A stretch of 64,000 nt of DNA from Vagococcus salmoninarum (GCF_003987495.1 NZ_NGJU01000006.1:1-64000); one strand, 5' to 3'; positions 27,602-37,245 are shown, numbered from the stretch's first letter. Made by a program: numbers and translations. Notes: generated by a model not told the origin, from the letters alone.

Positions 27602-28126
27602 ATGACGACACTAGCATATATTAGATCAAACATGCCAATTGCGACCTTTGATCAAGTAAGTCAGATGATGGATTATCAAGTGACTGAAATGTACGTTGAA
27701 GATAAGTTAGTCTCAGAGTCTCGGGAGTTTATGAAGTTGATTGAACATGCAGCTGAAAATGATGTGATTATTGTCTATAGTTTAATCTCGATTTGGCAAA
27801 TTAAAGGAATTTATACTTATCTTCAATTGTTAAAGCAAAAAAATGTCAGATTAATTGCGATTAATGAAGAAATCGACACAGATAACTACAAAGACTTTTA
27901 TGATCAAATGTTATTCTTCTTCGATGTCTCAAAGCGGTCAAGGTCAGCCACGACGAGAAGAGCCTTAAATGCGAGGCGTGAAAAAGGCCAAAGCTTAGGG
28001 CGTCCCAAAATTAATGAGACGACAATTAATAAAATTAAAGATTTAAGGGAACAGCGTTATTCATTAAGGGAAATCGCGGTGAAATGCGATGTTTCATTGG
28101 GAACCGTTCATAAGTATCTACATTAA
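27602..28126 (+). CDS. Serine-recombinase-like DNA-binding protein with degenerate catalytic site
   Basis: A 174-residue protein with the overall plan of a small resolvase/invertase: N-terminal resolvase fold, the linker GQSLGRPKI and a C-terminal Hin-type helix-turn-helix YSLREIAVKCDVSLGTVHKYL. Tyr6 and Arg8 are kept, but the catalytic Ser10 of the family is Asn (Ser falls at position 9), and the DRLGR motif is replaced by ISIWQ. It is therefore probably not an active recombinase and may act as a regulator. It starts behind AAGGAGGG and lies between the Mga-like gene and the WxL locus. Confidence 0.8.
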   Translation: MTTLAYIRSNMPIATFDQVSQMMDYQVTEMYVEDKLVSESREFMKLIEHAAENDVIIVYSLISIWQIKGIYTYLQLLKQKNVRLIAINEEIDTDNYKDFYDQMLFFFDVSKRSRSATTRRALNARREKGQSLGRPKINETTINKIKDLREQRYSLREIAVKCDVSLGTVHKYLH

Positions 28127-28272
28127 ATTTAACGAGGTATCAACCGTAAAGGTTATATATATGAAGTGCCGACAGTCTCCTTTGCTAAGAGTAGGGAGGA
28201 GTTTGAAAGGAGTGTTGGTCAAGAGAAGAGAAGGAAGAGGCTGCAATAATTTTTGTTTAGAAAGGAGCTAAA

Positions 28273-31200
28273 ATGAAAAAAATCACATTTAAAAAAGCGC
28301 TAGTTGCTTTAATGGTCTGTACAAATCTGTTATCGCCAGTGACATCAATCGCAGCGACAACGATTGATTCAAGTCAGACTATGAATTCTATAGAAGAAAC
28401 AATGGAGTCAAGCAATGTGCCAGAAAATAGTGACAGTCAAGTCGAAACGAATGTGCCGGCTAATAGCGAGTCAAGTGAACAACAAATAGATAATTTATCA
28501 TTAACATTCGCTGGAACGACATTTTATAAAGACAAAGACTTCGAAATTAAGATTAAAGGGGTAGCGTTTAAACAAACATTTGTGCTGAGAGCACCAAATA
28601 AATTGGCTATTCAAGAAGATGAGACTTTAAAAAGAAATCAAGGAAGCATAAAAGCGTTGAGTAAAACGGAAAAAGACGGTATGACAGAGTGGGAATTTCA
28701 ATTACTAAAATCAGAAGTTGATTTATCTGTAATTGCTCAAGTTAATGACGTAGGAGTTCTCGATGTTGAAATTGAATCGAATAATTCAAGCGCTATTGAT
28801 GACATCTTGATTGTCAATCGGCCGCAAATTAGTTTGCCTAATTTCCCTGAATTAAAACCCTCAACAGACGATGAAACACGTCTCTTTGATTATAAGTTAC
28901 TTGACGAAAAGGGCGATCGGGATGGTTTCAAGAAGCAATCAATCAATACGCCGGTTAAAATACCTTTTGCAAGACAAGATGAGAAAGATACACGAGATTA
29001 TTACATGTATTTCGGGTCAGTCAAAAAATTTGACAAAACAAAAAACTTCGTATCAAGAAAGAATGTTGATCCGGAGTATCCACCATCGGATCCAACAAAC
29101 GATAAAACTGGTTCCACTGTCGGATTAAAAATTAATGGAGATTTGATTCCGGTGACTTCGCCACAAGTTATCGCAGTGCCAAACGATCAAAATGGATCTG
29201 TTATTTCGTATTCATTTGCACAAGAACTTGGAGGATACGGTGGCCGTGCGACATTCGATTTAGCAAGTGTAAATAGCAATATGGAAATTTTAAGTGGTGT
29301 TCAACAAGGTGGGGCTGGTAGTGACCCACGAATAGGATCCCACATAGAAGAATTGTACACTGACGAGAAGAACGGTAAAATTATGGCTTACGGTAAACTA
29401 GAGGGCTACGGTTATGAGCAGGGCATGAATGAAACAGTCTATTATGTTCGTGTCTTAGGGGCACCGGTAAACAACTCTACGGGTCGTATCCGTTACAGCA
29501 TGAAATATTATAATGCAACTCCTAATTCTTTAGACGTTGTGCCAAGTTTTGGGGTACATATGGATATCCAAGGGTTGCACGACAAAAGTTTAATGTACTC
29601 ACTTGGGGATCGTAAAGGTATTTACTTTAAAGAAGATGGCGAGAAGGGGAGAGCTGTTGGTGATGGGTTGCCTTATTATGTGTTCTTTTATCGAGACGGT
29701 TATGGCAATGGGGCTAATCCACCAGCGAAGTATAAAGGTAACGATGATGCTGAGTACACGTTAAAAGGTAATTTCCGTGAAGAGACTAGCTTGAATATCA
29801 GCGAAGAAAAAGACCCTGGAAAAGATAATACGTACCCTTACTACAGCCATCCAGGTTGGATTTATCTTTGGAATAAAAAGACAATCCCTTCAAAAGGCAT
29901 CGATCAAATTGATATGGATATTTCCGTTGGGACAGTTGGTCCCGATAAAATTCCAGTCACTGTTAATTATCTCAATGAAGATGGCGATGCTATTTCTGCA
30001 GAGAAATCCTACATTATTGACGAAGGAAAATCCTACAGTGAGAAACCTAAAAAAATTAATGGTTTTGAATATGATCGAGTTGAAGGTAGTAAAGAAAGTG
30101 GTATCGTCAAAGAGGGCGATGTCATTGAAATTAATTACTTCTATACGAGTGAACAGTTTGAATTAAGTCAAGAAGTTACCCATTTAGATGGCACTACTGC
30201 TGATGCAGGCAATGTTAAAACAGGTGAAGAGCTGATTTACACAGTTAACTTAACATCAAATATTAAAAGTGAACTATTAACACCACTTTATAATAAATTT
30301 GAAATTAAAAATGTTTTAGATGAAAATCTAGAAGATGTTAAAGATGTTACTTTAGTTAATAGTAGTGGTAAGAATGTAGGGACAGCTAAGTATGATACAG
30401 GGTCTAAAGCAGTGGTTGGTAGTCTTAAGTTACTAGACAATGTTAAGTCAAGTGAAAGTCTAGTCTTGTCTTATCACGCCACAGTCAAAAATGATGCGCC
30501 TGGCGGTAGTAAAATTAAAGAACAAGCCACTGCAGGTGGAACGTATTCGGGGATTCCTGAAATTCCTGCCCGTGAGCAAACATCCAACGAAGTTGAGTCG
30601 ACAGTTGTTAATAGTGCCAGTGTGCTTGTGAAATATGTCAATGAAGACGGCGTGGAAATTCACGAACGCAAAGCATACGAACTAGCTGAAGATGGCAAGT
30701 ACGATGAAAAAGAAATTGACATTGATGGCTTTGTCTTTGATCATGCGGAAGGAGCAACTTCTGGAACTGCCCAAGCTGGTGAAGTGGTTGAAATTATTTT
30801 CCACTATAAGAGTGAGCAATTTGAAATCATTCAGAAGGTCTCTCGCTTAGATGGCAGCTCGGCTGACATTGTCAAAAATGAAGAAGAACTAATTTATACA
30901 GTCGAACTTAACTCTAAGTTGAAAGAAGGAACGATTTTATACAACGACTTTACAATTGTTGAAGAAATTGACCTATCTTTAGAAGACATTAAAGAGGTTA
31001 CTTTCGTTGATAGTAAAGGTAAAACTGTGGGAACTGCTGCGTATGATAGTGGCACGAATACAGTAACAGCCACTTTAAGTGCAGCGGACGCTGTTCCAAG
31101 CACAGAAAGTCTAGTCTTAAGTTACCATGGGAAAGTCAAAGCTGATGCCCCAGAAGGCACAATCATTAAGGAGCAAGCAACAGCAGGAGGGTCCTATGTC

Positions 31201-32346
31201 GGAACCCCAGAAATTCCTGCTCGAGAGCAAGTTTCTAATGAAGTTGAGTCGAAAATTATGAATTCAGCGACAGTGTTAGTGAAATATGTCAATGAAGACG
31301 GAGTTGAGATTTCAGAAAGTAAATCTTATGAACTAGATGAAGATGGCAACTATGAAGAACATGAAATTGAAATTGATGGTTTTATCTTCGATCATGCAGA
31401 AGGAACTACTTCTGGAACGGCTCAACCGGGAGAGAACGTTATTATTATCTTCCATTATAAGAGCAATCAATTTGAAATTACTCAAGAAGTTTCTCGTCTT
31501 GATGGAAGTTCGGCAAACGCTGTGAAAAATGAAGAAGAGCTCATTTATACAGTCAAAGTTACGTCTAAACTTCAAACTGAGACAAGTCTTTACAATGAAT
31601 TCGTAATTAATGAACCAATTGATCCTTCACTAGAGAACATCAAAGATGTGACCTTAGTTGATGGGGCGGGACAACCTGTTGGTAAAGCAACTTTTGATAG
31701 TGCTAAACAAGCAGTTGTCGCAACATTGGCTGCAGCGGATAAAGTAAAAGGGACTGAAAACTTAGTCTTAAGTTATCACGCCACAGTCAAAAAAGAAACA
31801 GCCGCACCACAAGGGACAGAAATTAAAGAGCAAGCCACGGCGGGCGGTTCTTATGTCGGAACACCAGAAATCCCTGCGAGAGAACAAACCTCAAATGAAG
31901 TGATTTCAGTCATTATTGGTGGGGAACTGATTTTTGAGTCAGCGCCAGACACTCTAGACTTCGGACAAGATTTAAAAATCTCTTTACGTGAAGAAACGTA
32001 TCCTGTAATCACGAAAGATAATCCGTTAACCGTGATTGATACACGGGGTAAAGGTGAAGTGTGGTCAATGACAGCTAAAATGACAAAACTAATGGTCAAT
32101 GGTGAGCATACATTGGCAGAGTCAATGCACTATATCATGAACGGTAAAAGCCAATTAATGACATTGGAAACATCAGCAAATGTCTATGATAAAGTTACGG
32201 ATTCTGATGACGCCGTAGTGATTTCAGATGAATGGCTTGAAACGACAGAAGGTCCAGTTCTTAAAGTTGGTAAAAACGAAGCTCAACTTGGTAATTATCA
32301 AGGTATTATTCAATGGACGTTGCAAGATGTTCCGTTGAGTGAATAA
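28273..32346 (+). CDS. Large cell-surface protein with MucBP-like repeats and C-terminal WxL domain
   Basis: A 1357-residue secreted protein. Order: signal peptide (KALVALMVCTNLLSPVTSIAA), Ser/Glu-rich linker, a roughly 480-residue globular N-terminal region I do not recognise, three MucBP-like modules starting near residues 561, 781 and 997 (V-x-V-x-Y-x-N-E-D-G), each followed by a roughly 140-residue beta module ending in KEQATAGG-Y-x-G-x-PEIPARE, and a WxL-type domain from about residue 1216 ending in IQWTLQDVP. The first WxL motif is degenerate (VWSM). Probably an adhesin attached non-covalently to peptidoglycan. AAAGGAG precedes the ATG. Confidence 0.85.
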   Translation: MKKITFKKALVALMVCTNLLSPVTSIAATTIDSSQTMNSIEETMESSNVPENSDSQVETNVPANSESSEQQIDNLSLTFAGTTFYKDKDFEIKIKGVAFKQTFVLRAPNKLAIQEDETLKRNQGSIKALSKTEKDGMTEWEFQLLKSEVDLSVIAQVNDVGVLDVEIESNNSSAIDDILIVNRPQISLPNFPELKPSTDDETRLFDYKLLDEKGDRDGFKKQSINTPVKIPFARQDEKDTRDYYMYFGSVKKFDKTKNFVSRKNVDPEYPPSDPTNDKTGSTVGLKINGDLIPVTSPQVIAVPNDQNGSVISYSFAQELGGYGGRATFDLASVNSNMEILSGVQQGGAGSDPRIGSHIEELYTDEKNGKIMAYGKLEGYGYEQGMNETVYYVRVLGAPVNNSTGRIRYSMKYYNATPNSLDVVPSFGVHMDIQGLHDKSLMYSLGDRKGIYFKEDGEKGRAVGDGLPYYVFFYRDGYGNGANPPAKYKGNDDAEYTLKGNFREETSLNISEEKDPGKDNTYPYYSHPGWIYLWNKKTIPSKGIDQIDMDISVGTVGPDKIPVTVNYLNEDGDAISAEKSYIIDEGKSYSEKPKKINGFEYDRVEGSKESGIVKEGDVIEINYFYTSEQFELSQEVTHLDGTTADAGNVKTGEELIYTVNLTSNIKSELLTPLYNKFEIKNVLDENLEDVKDVTLVNSSGKNVGTAKYDTGSKAVVGSLKLLDNVKSSESLVLSYHATVKNDAPGGSKIKEQATAGGTYSGIPEIPAREQTSNEVESTVVNSASVLVKYVNEDGVEIHERKAYELAEDGKYDEKEIDIDGFVFDHAEGATSGTAQAGEVVEIIFHYKSEQFEIIQKVSRLDGSSADIVKNEEELIYTVELNSKLKEGTILYNDFTIVEEIDLSLEDIKEVTFVDSKGKTVGTAAYDSGTNTVTATLSAADAVPSTESLVLSYHGKVKADAPEGTIIKEQATAGGSYVGTPEIPAREQVSNEVESKIMNSATVLVKYVNEDGVEISESKSYELDEDGNYEEHEIEIDGFIFDHAEGTTSGTAQPGENVIIIFHYKSNQFEITQEVSRLDGSSANAVKNEEELIYTVKVTSKLQTETSLYNEFVINEPIDPSLENIKDVTLVDGAGQPVGKATFDSAKQAVVATLAAADKVKGTENLVLSYHATVKKETAAPQGTEIKEQATAGGSYVGTPEIPAREQTSNEVISVIIGGELIFESAPDTLDFGQDLKISLREETYPVITKDNPLTVIDTRGKGEVWSMTAKMTKLMVNGEHTLAESMHYIMNGKSQLMTLETSANVYDKVTDSDDAVVISDEWLETTEGPVLKVGKNEAQLGNYQGIIQWTLQDVPLSE

Positions 32347-32380
32347 TAAGATGAAAAACCAGAGAAAGGAGCTGAGACAT

Positions 32381-32725
32381 ATGAAAAAAAGATTAGTGGT
32401 TAGTCTGTTTTATTTTCTGAGTTTGCTGCTTGTTGGTGGCTTGTTAGTCACCGCTCACGCGGAGGAAACTGATTATGAGAAAGAGTATGACAGTAATGGC
32501 GCAGTTGGCTTTTACGGAAAGTACGTTTTCCCTTCAGAAAAACCTGATGAGGAGACCCCTCATCCAGGTATTGTTAAACCGGAACCAAAACCAAAGCCAG
32601 GTATAACTCTGCCACAAACAGGGGAAATGGCGACATTTTCCTTGTCGGCAGGTGGTTTGCTAGTTGTTACAGCAGCTAGCATTATATATGTAGTAAAAAA
32701 AAAGAGAGTAGAAGAGGAGAATTAA
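32381..32725 (+). CDS. Small LPXTG-anchored protein of the WxL locus
   Basis: A 114-residue sortase substrate: signal peptide (RLVVSLFYFLSLLLVGGLLVTAHA), short body, Pro/Lys-rich linker, LPQTG sorting signal, membrane helix and KKKRVEEEN tail. Small LPXTG proteins (CscD-like) are usual members of WxL clusters. I use the ATG at 32381, behind AAAGGAG, because the earlier in-frame start at 32339 lies within the end of the preceding gene. Confidence 0.9.
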   Translation: MKKRLVVSLFYFLSLLLVGGLLVTAHAEETDYEKEYDSNGAVGFYGKYVFPSEKPDEETPHPGIVKPEPKPKPGITLPQTGEMATFSLSAGGLLVVTAASIIYVVKKKRVEEEN

Positions 32726-32726
32726 C

Positions 32727-33506
32727 ATGAAAATGAAAACATTAAGTGCCTTATTATTAAGTACATTAGTATTAAGCAACGTCGCAGTATCAGCTGCAGA
32801 AGGTGAAGAAACAAGAGTATACGGTTCAAACGGAGTTGTTGAATTTATCGCTAACGATGAGCCAACTGACCCAGTAGATCCAGAAAATCCAGATCCATCA
32901 AATCCAGTAGAGCCAATTGATCCAACGGATCCAGAAGGACCAAACCCAGGAACTGATGGCCCTCTAAGTATCGATTACGCTTCAAGCCTACACTTTGGTG
33001 TTAATAAAATTACCAATGCAGATCAAACTTACTATGCAGATGCGCAAGAGTTTAACGGCGAATTAGCTGGTAGCTCTCGTGGTAACTACGTTCAAATCTC
33101 TGATCACCGTGGAACAGTTGCTGGTTGGACATTAACAGTTGCTCAAACAGGTGGTCAATTTGAAAGTAAAACAGCGAAACAATTTAAAGTCTTAACAGGC
33201 TCACTAATTACATTTGCAGATGCTAAACCAGATTCAAATGCTAAAGATGCACCAGCACCAACAGCTGTTGAATCATTTGAATTAGATTCAGAAGGTGCCT
33301 CAAGCTTAGTAATGTCTGCTAAAGACGGCCAAGGAGCTGGTACATGGGTTGATTACTTTGGTGAATCAGAAGTGATGACAATTAATGGTCAAGAAGTTAA
33401 CAAAAACAAAGCTGTAACATTAGATGTTCCAGGATCAACACCAAAAGAAGCAACAGTTTACAAAACATCATTAACTTGGACATTAACAGACGCACCAGGT
33501 CAATAA
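32727..33506 (+). CDS. WxL domain surface protein 1
   Basis: A 259-residue secreted protein: signal peptide (TLSALLLSTLVLSNVAVSAA), a linker rich in Asp-Pro, Asn-Pro and Glu-Pro, and a C-terminal WxL domain with the conserved LSIDYASSLHFG element and two WxL motifs (AGWTLTVAQ and LTWTLTDAP). WxL domains bind the cell wall without covalent linkage. It begins one base after the LPXTG gene and is the first of three paralogues. Confidence 0.94.
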   Translation: MKMKTLSALLLSTLVLSNVAVSAAEGEETRVYGSNGVVEFIANDEPTDPVDPENPDPSNPVEPIDPTDPEGPNPGTDGPLSIDYASSLHFGVNKITNADQTYYADAQEFNGELAGSSRGNYVQISDHRGTVAGWTLTVAQTGGQFESKTAKQFKVLTGSLITFADAKPDSNAKDAPAPTAVESFELDSEGASSLVMSAKDGQGAGTWVDYFGESEVMTINGQEVNKNKAVTLDVPGSTPKEATVYKTSLTWTLTDAPGQ

Positions 33507-33553
33507 TAAAAAAGAGATAATAAAAAAACAACACAATTAGAGGAGAAAAAGAC

Positions 33554-34324
33554 ATGAAAAAAACAGTATTAAGTACACTTTTAGTTAGCACAATTATTTT
33601 AGGTTCATCAGTAGCAATGGCTGCTACAGAAGGCGCAACACCTGGTAACCCAGCAAAACGTATCACTGACGGTTTAGTATCATTTATCGAAAATGATGAG
33701 CCAACAAATCCAGTAGATCCGACAGATCCAGGAACACCAGTAGATCCGATCGATCCGATTGATCCAGAAAACCCAATTGAGCCAGGAACAAAAGGTCCTC
33801 TAAGTTTAGATTACGCGTCATCATTTAACTTTGGTGAGCACAAAATCACTTCACAAGATGAAACTTATTTCGCAGCGCACCAAGTAGTAAAAATTGGTGA
33901 AGTATTGAAAGATGTACCATTGTACGCTCAAGTAACTGACGGACGTGGCGAATACACTGGTTGGTCTTTAGGTGTTAAACAAAATGGTCAATTTAAAACT
34001 GAAAAAGGCGATATTTTAGAAGGTGCCCAAATCAAGTTCTTAAACGCTGAAGCAGTAAATGAAGAAGGCGGAAATGCGGTTGCTCCATCTAAAGTGTCTG
34101 GAACTGTTGATATCGTTGCAGACGGTACGACAACTCACGACTTAATGGAAGCAAAAGTAGATGAAGGTCAAGGAACATGGGTTTACCGTATGGGAGATTT
34201 AACAACTATGGACGAAAGTGTTGCCCTTGAAGTTCCAGGTGCCACAACTAAGAAAAAAGCTGAATACAAAACAACATTAACATGGATTTTAAATGCAACA
34301 CCAACGATTGAAGAAGGCGAATAA
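33554..34324 (+). CDS. WxL domain surface protein 2
   Basis: A 256-residue paralogue with signal peptide, a linker of repeated PVDP/PIDP units, LSLDYASSFNFG, and WxL motifs TGWSLGVKQ and LTWILNATP. GAGGAG precedes the ATG. Similar to the next gene through the start of the mature protein and the WxL domain. Confidence 0.94.
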   Translation: MKKTVLSTLLVSTIILGSSVAMAATEGATPGNPAKRITDGLVSFIENDEPTNPVDPTDPGTPVDPIDPIDPENPIEPGTKGPLSLDYASSFNFGEHKITSQDETYFAAHQVVKIGEVLKDVPLYAQVTDGRGEYTGWSLGVKQNGQFKTEKGDILEGAQIKFLNAEAVNEEGGNAVAPSKVSGTVDIVADGTTTHDLMEAKVDEGQGTWVYRMGDLTTMDESVALEVPGATTKKKAEYKTTLTWILNATPTIEEGE

Positions 34325-34385
34325 TTAATTCGACTAAAGAGTCAAAGAAAACAACTAAAAACAGATACATAGAGGAGAAAAAAAC

Positions 34386-35252
34386 ATGAAAAATATGAAA
34401 TTTGCTGCTTTAAGCACATTATTAGTAAGTACAGTTCTTTTAGGGTCATCAGTTGCTTTTGCAGCGAAAGATGGTGCGACAGCAGATAACCCAGCAACAC
34501 GCGACACAAAAGCTGTTGTAACATTCTTAGAAAATACTGACCCAGTAGATCCAGTAGATCCAATTGATCCAGAAATTCCAGTAGATCCGATTGATCCAGT
34601 AGACCCAGAAGTGCCAGTAGAGCCCGGAACAGGTGGCCCGTTAAGTTTAGATTACGCGTCATCACTAAACTTTGGTAAACACAAAATCAGCACTAAAAAC
34701 GAAGTATATTACGCTAACTCACAAAAAGTAACAGACAAAGAAACAGGTGCTACAACTGAAAAACCATTATACGCACAATTAACAGATAAGCGTGCTAAAA
34801 ATGATTTAATGGGTTGGACATTATCAGTTACACAAAATGGTCAATTTAAAACAGCTGCAGGCGACATTTTAACAGGTGCTGAAATTGCTTTTGCCCAAGC
34901 AGAAGCAGTAACTGTAGCTGGTAACGAAAAGAACGCTCCAAGTGAAGTAATTTCAGATCAAAAATTAACTCCAGGAACTGATCACAAATTAATGTTTGCT
35001 GCTAAAGGCGAAGGTTCAGGAACTTGGGTTTACCGTTTAGGAAATGAAAGCTCAATTAAAATGAAAACAGAAGAAACTGTTAATGAAGCTGGCGAAGTTG
35101 TCTCAACAGAAGTTTCTAAAGATGAAGCTGTTACATTATCTGTCCCTGGTTCAACGACAAAAGTTAAAGATGAGGTTTATCAAACAACATTAACTTGGAA
35201 ATTGTCAACCGTTGCTAGCGACGATGAAGGCGAAGAGCCTGGCGGCAAATAA
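34386..35252 (+). CDS. WxL domain surface protein 3
   Basis: A 288-residue paralogue: signal peptide, PVDP/PIDP linker, LSLDYASSLNFG, WxL motifs MGWTLSVTQ and LTWKLSTV, and a short acidic tail (DDEGEEPGGK). Followed by a perfect 15-bp hairpin before the DUF916 gene, which might set the ratio of WxL proteins to the anchor protein. Confidence 0.94.
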   Translation: MKNMKFAALSTLLVSTVLLGSSVAFAAKDGATADNPATRDTKAVVTFLENTDPVDPVDPIDPEIPVDPIDPVDPEVPVEPGTGGPLSLDYASSLNFGKHKISTKNEVYYANSQKVTDKETGATTEKPLYAQLTDKRAKNDLMGWTLSVTQNGQFKTAAGDILTGAEIAFAQAEAVTVAGNEKNAPSEVISDQKLTPGTDHKLMFAAKGEGSGTWVYRLGNESSIKMKTEETVNEAGEVVSTEVSKDEAVTLSVPGSTTKVKDEVYQTTLTWKLSTVASDDEGEEPGGK

Positions 35253-35285
35253 GCCCCCAACTAAGTAAGTGAATTGAACAAGTCT

Positions 35286-35326
35286 CAGAAGTAACATTGA
35301 TCCGTTTAAAGTCAATGTTACTTCTG
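35286..35326 (+). promoter_or_regulatory. 15-bp perfect hairpin between WxL and DUF916 genes
   Basis: CAGAAGTAACATTGA pairs fully with TCAATGTTACTTCTG around an 11-nt loop. The trailing sequence is not a T tract, so it may be an mRNA-stabilising or partial termination element. Confidence 0.7.
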
Positions 35327-35397
35327 TTATTAATTAATGAAATAAAGAGATGGAACGGGATTAGAGAAAATCCGCTGTTAAGAAAGGAACTATTATA

Positions 35398-36483
35398 ATG
35401 AAAAAATATTGCAAAATGATAATAACAAGTTTAGTGATGTTAATGTTAATGTTAATGTTAGTTGGAGGGCAGGCTTTAGCTTCAGAATTGAATTTTGGAG
35501 TCGTACCAACAATTCCTGATTTTCAAGTAGACAAAGAAAAAACGTATTTTGATATTAAAGTCAATAAAGGTGATGAGCAAGAGCTAGAAGTTACTTTGAA
35601 AAACCACACTAAAAAAGCTGTGGTTGTCCAAACAACGTTTAATCGTGCAACGACTAACGTTAATGGGATTGTCGAGTATGGCATTGGCAAGTTCAAAGAA
35701 GATTCAACGTTGATTCATAACATAGAAGACATTGTGACTATCGATAAACCAGAAGTCAAACTCGAACCGAATGTTGATCAAGTAGTTAAATTTAAGATTA
35801 ACGCACCAAAAGAAGAGTTTCCAGGGATTTTAGCTTCAGGAATTACTTTTAAAGAAAAATCTGTCGATGAAGAAACTGAAAAAGGTCAAGGGATGGCCAT
35901 CAAAAATGAGTATGCGTATGTTATCGCCCTAGTGATGCACGGTAATGTAGAACAAAAAGACATTCCTTCTGATTTGTTATTAAATAAAGTAGAAGCTGGG
36001 CAAGTGAATGTTCGTAACGTAATTTTTGCTAATTTGCAAAATCCCAAATCTAAATATTTAAACAAACTAGCAATTGATGCAAAAATCTACAAAAAAAATT
36101 CTGATAAAGTCGTTTATTCAAATGAGAAAGAGCAGTTGCAAATGGCTCCAAATTCAAACTTTGACTACCCGATACACTTAGAAGGTAAAAAGTTAGAAGC
36201 AGGTAAGTATACGCTTAAATTACATGCCACATCAAAAGATGATAAGTGGGATTTAGAAAAAGACTTTACGATTACTAAAGAAGAAGCTAAAAAGTATAAT
36301 AAGCAAGATGTTACTATTAAAGAAGACTATACTTGGTGGTATGTTGCTGGCGGAATTATCGCATTATTATTATTACAGTTAATTATTTTCTTAATTATGA
36401 AGAAACGTAAAAAAGACAAAGAAAAGAAAAAAGACAAAGAAAAGAAAAAAGATAAAGAAAAGAAAAAAGTTAGGAAAGACTAA
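35398..36483 (+). CDS. DUF916/DUF3324 WxL-associated cell-surface protein
   Basis: A 361-residue protein: signal peptide, DUF916 (peptidoglycan-binding part) over about residues 30-155, DUF3324 (host-binding part) to about 300, a membrane helix (WWYVAGGIIALLLLQLIIFLIM) and a cytosolic tail of repeated KKDKE units. Such CscA-like proteins accompany WxL proteins in Enterococcus, Listeria and lactobacilli and help form the surface complex. The stop codon overlaps the ATG of the following gene. Confidence 0.92.
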   Translation: MKKYCKMIITSLVMLMLMLMLVGGQALASELNFGVVPTIPDFQVDKEKTYFDIKVNKGDEQELEVTLKNHTKKAVVVQTTFNRATTNVNGIVEYGIGKFKEDSTLIHNIEDIVTIDKPEVKLEPNVDQVVKFKINAPKEEFPGILASGITFKEKSVDEETEKGQGMAIKNEYAYVIALVMHGNVEQKDIPSDLLLNKVEAGQVNVRNVIFANLQNPKSKYLNKLAIDAKIYKKNSDKVVYSNEKEQLQMAPNSNFDYPIHLEGKKLEAGKYTLKLHATSKDDKWDLEKDFTITKEEAKKYNKQDVTIKEDYTWWYVAGGIIALLLLQLIIFLIMKKRKKDKEKKKDKEKKKDKEKKKVRKD

Positions 36484-37231
36484 TGGTGGCCAATGAGCTC
36501 CAATGTTTAAAGGATCAATACGCTGATAAGTGGCTTGATTTAAAACATTTAAAAGACTCATTACAAGCTGAAACTGAGGAAGGAATCGATCAACTATTAA
36601 CAATCCAGACGTTATTGGAATTATATCTGACTTACTCAGCAGCAACGTATAAATTATTATTTGATAACGAAGGGACTCAAGGTTTTATTCCGGTGTTTAG
36701 AGCAACCTTTGAAAGTTTCTTAAATGTTAAATACTTCTTGTGGAATGACGGAATTTCCAAAGAAAAAAAAGCCAAAGCTTATCGGTTTTGTGAAGCCAAA
36801 AACTTTTTAAATACAACAGACTACCTATACTATAGTGGGAAAAATCAGTTGACTGATAAGTTAGAATCAAATCTTTTAGGTGAGTCCTTAAAAAAAATTG
36901 AGGAAGAACGAGTCAGACGGTTAGTCTATTTAGAAGAGCGCCGTGGCAGCTCAGAAGCCGTTGAATTTAAGCGTCTAGGTGATTGGCAGCAAAGCAAACG
37001 TAAAATTTCCTGGTATACGTTGTTACCGGAAATTTTAGTTTAAAAGAGTTAAGCAAATATGTAGGCATGTCAGAATTCTATCAGTATTTCTACACATATC
37101 TATCAATTACGTCTCACGGGGTAGGGCTTTTTAAAAGTGAGACAGAGACAGTTGGAGAGGTCGTCCAATTAGGGATCCTGAGATACTTGGATTATTTTAT
37201 GGGGCATGTTTTAGCAGGCTTAAGGGCTTAA
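36483..37231 (+). pseudogene. Frameshifted gene, DUF5677-like protein
   Basis: The first reading frame (36483-37043) encodes 186 residues and stops after WYTLLPEILV. The -1 frame from about 37022 continues without a stop to 37231 (VTGNFSLKELSKYVG, then YQYFYTYLSITSHGVG), giving a combined protein of about 248 residues that resembles DUF5677 proteins in its second part. A one-base deletion near 37022, or a sequencing error, explains this; no standard slippery heptamer is visible. It overlaps the DUF916 stop. Function unknown. Confidence 0.7.
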
Positions 37232-37245
37232 GTAATCATATAATA

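Noticed and set aside
27602-28126. Active DNA invertase controlling WxL phase variation
   Set aside because: Catalytic Ser and DRLGR motif are missing and I see no paired inverted repeats around a promoter.
37020-37045. Programmed ribosomal frameshift in the DUF5677-like gene
   Set aside because: No X_XXY_YYZ heptamer in frame at the junction; mutation or read error is simpler.
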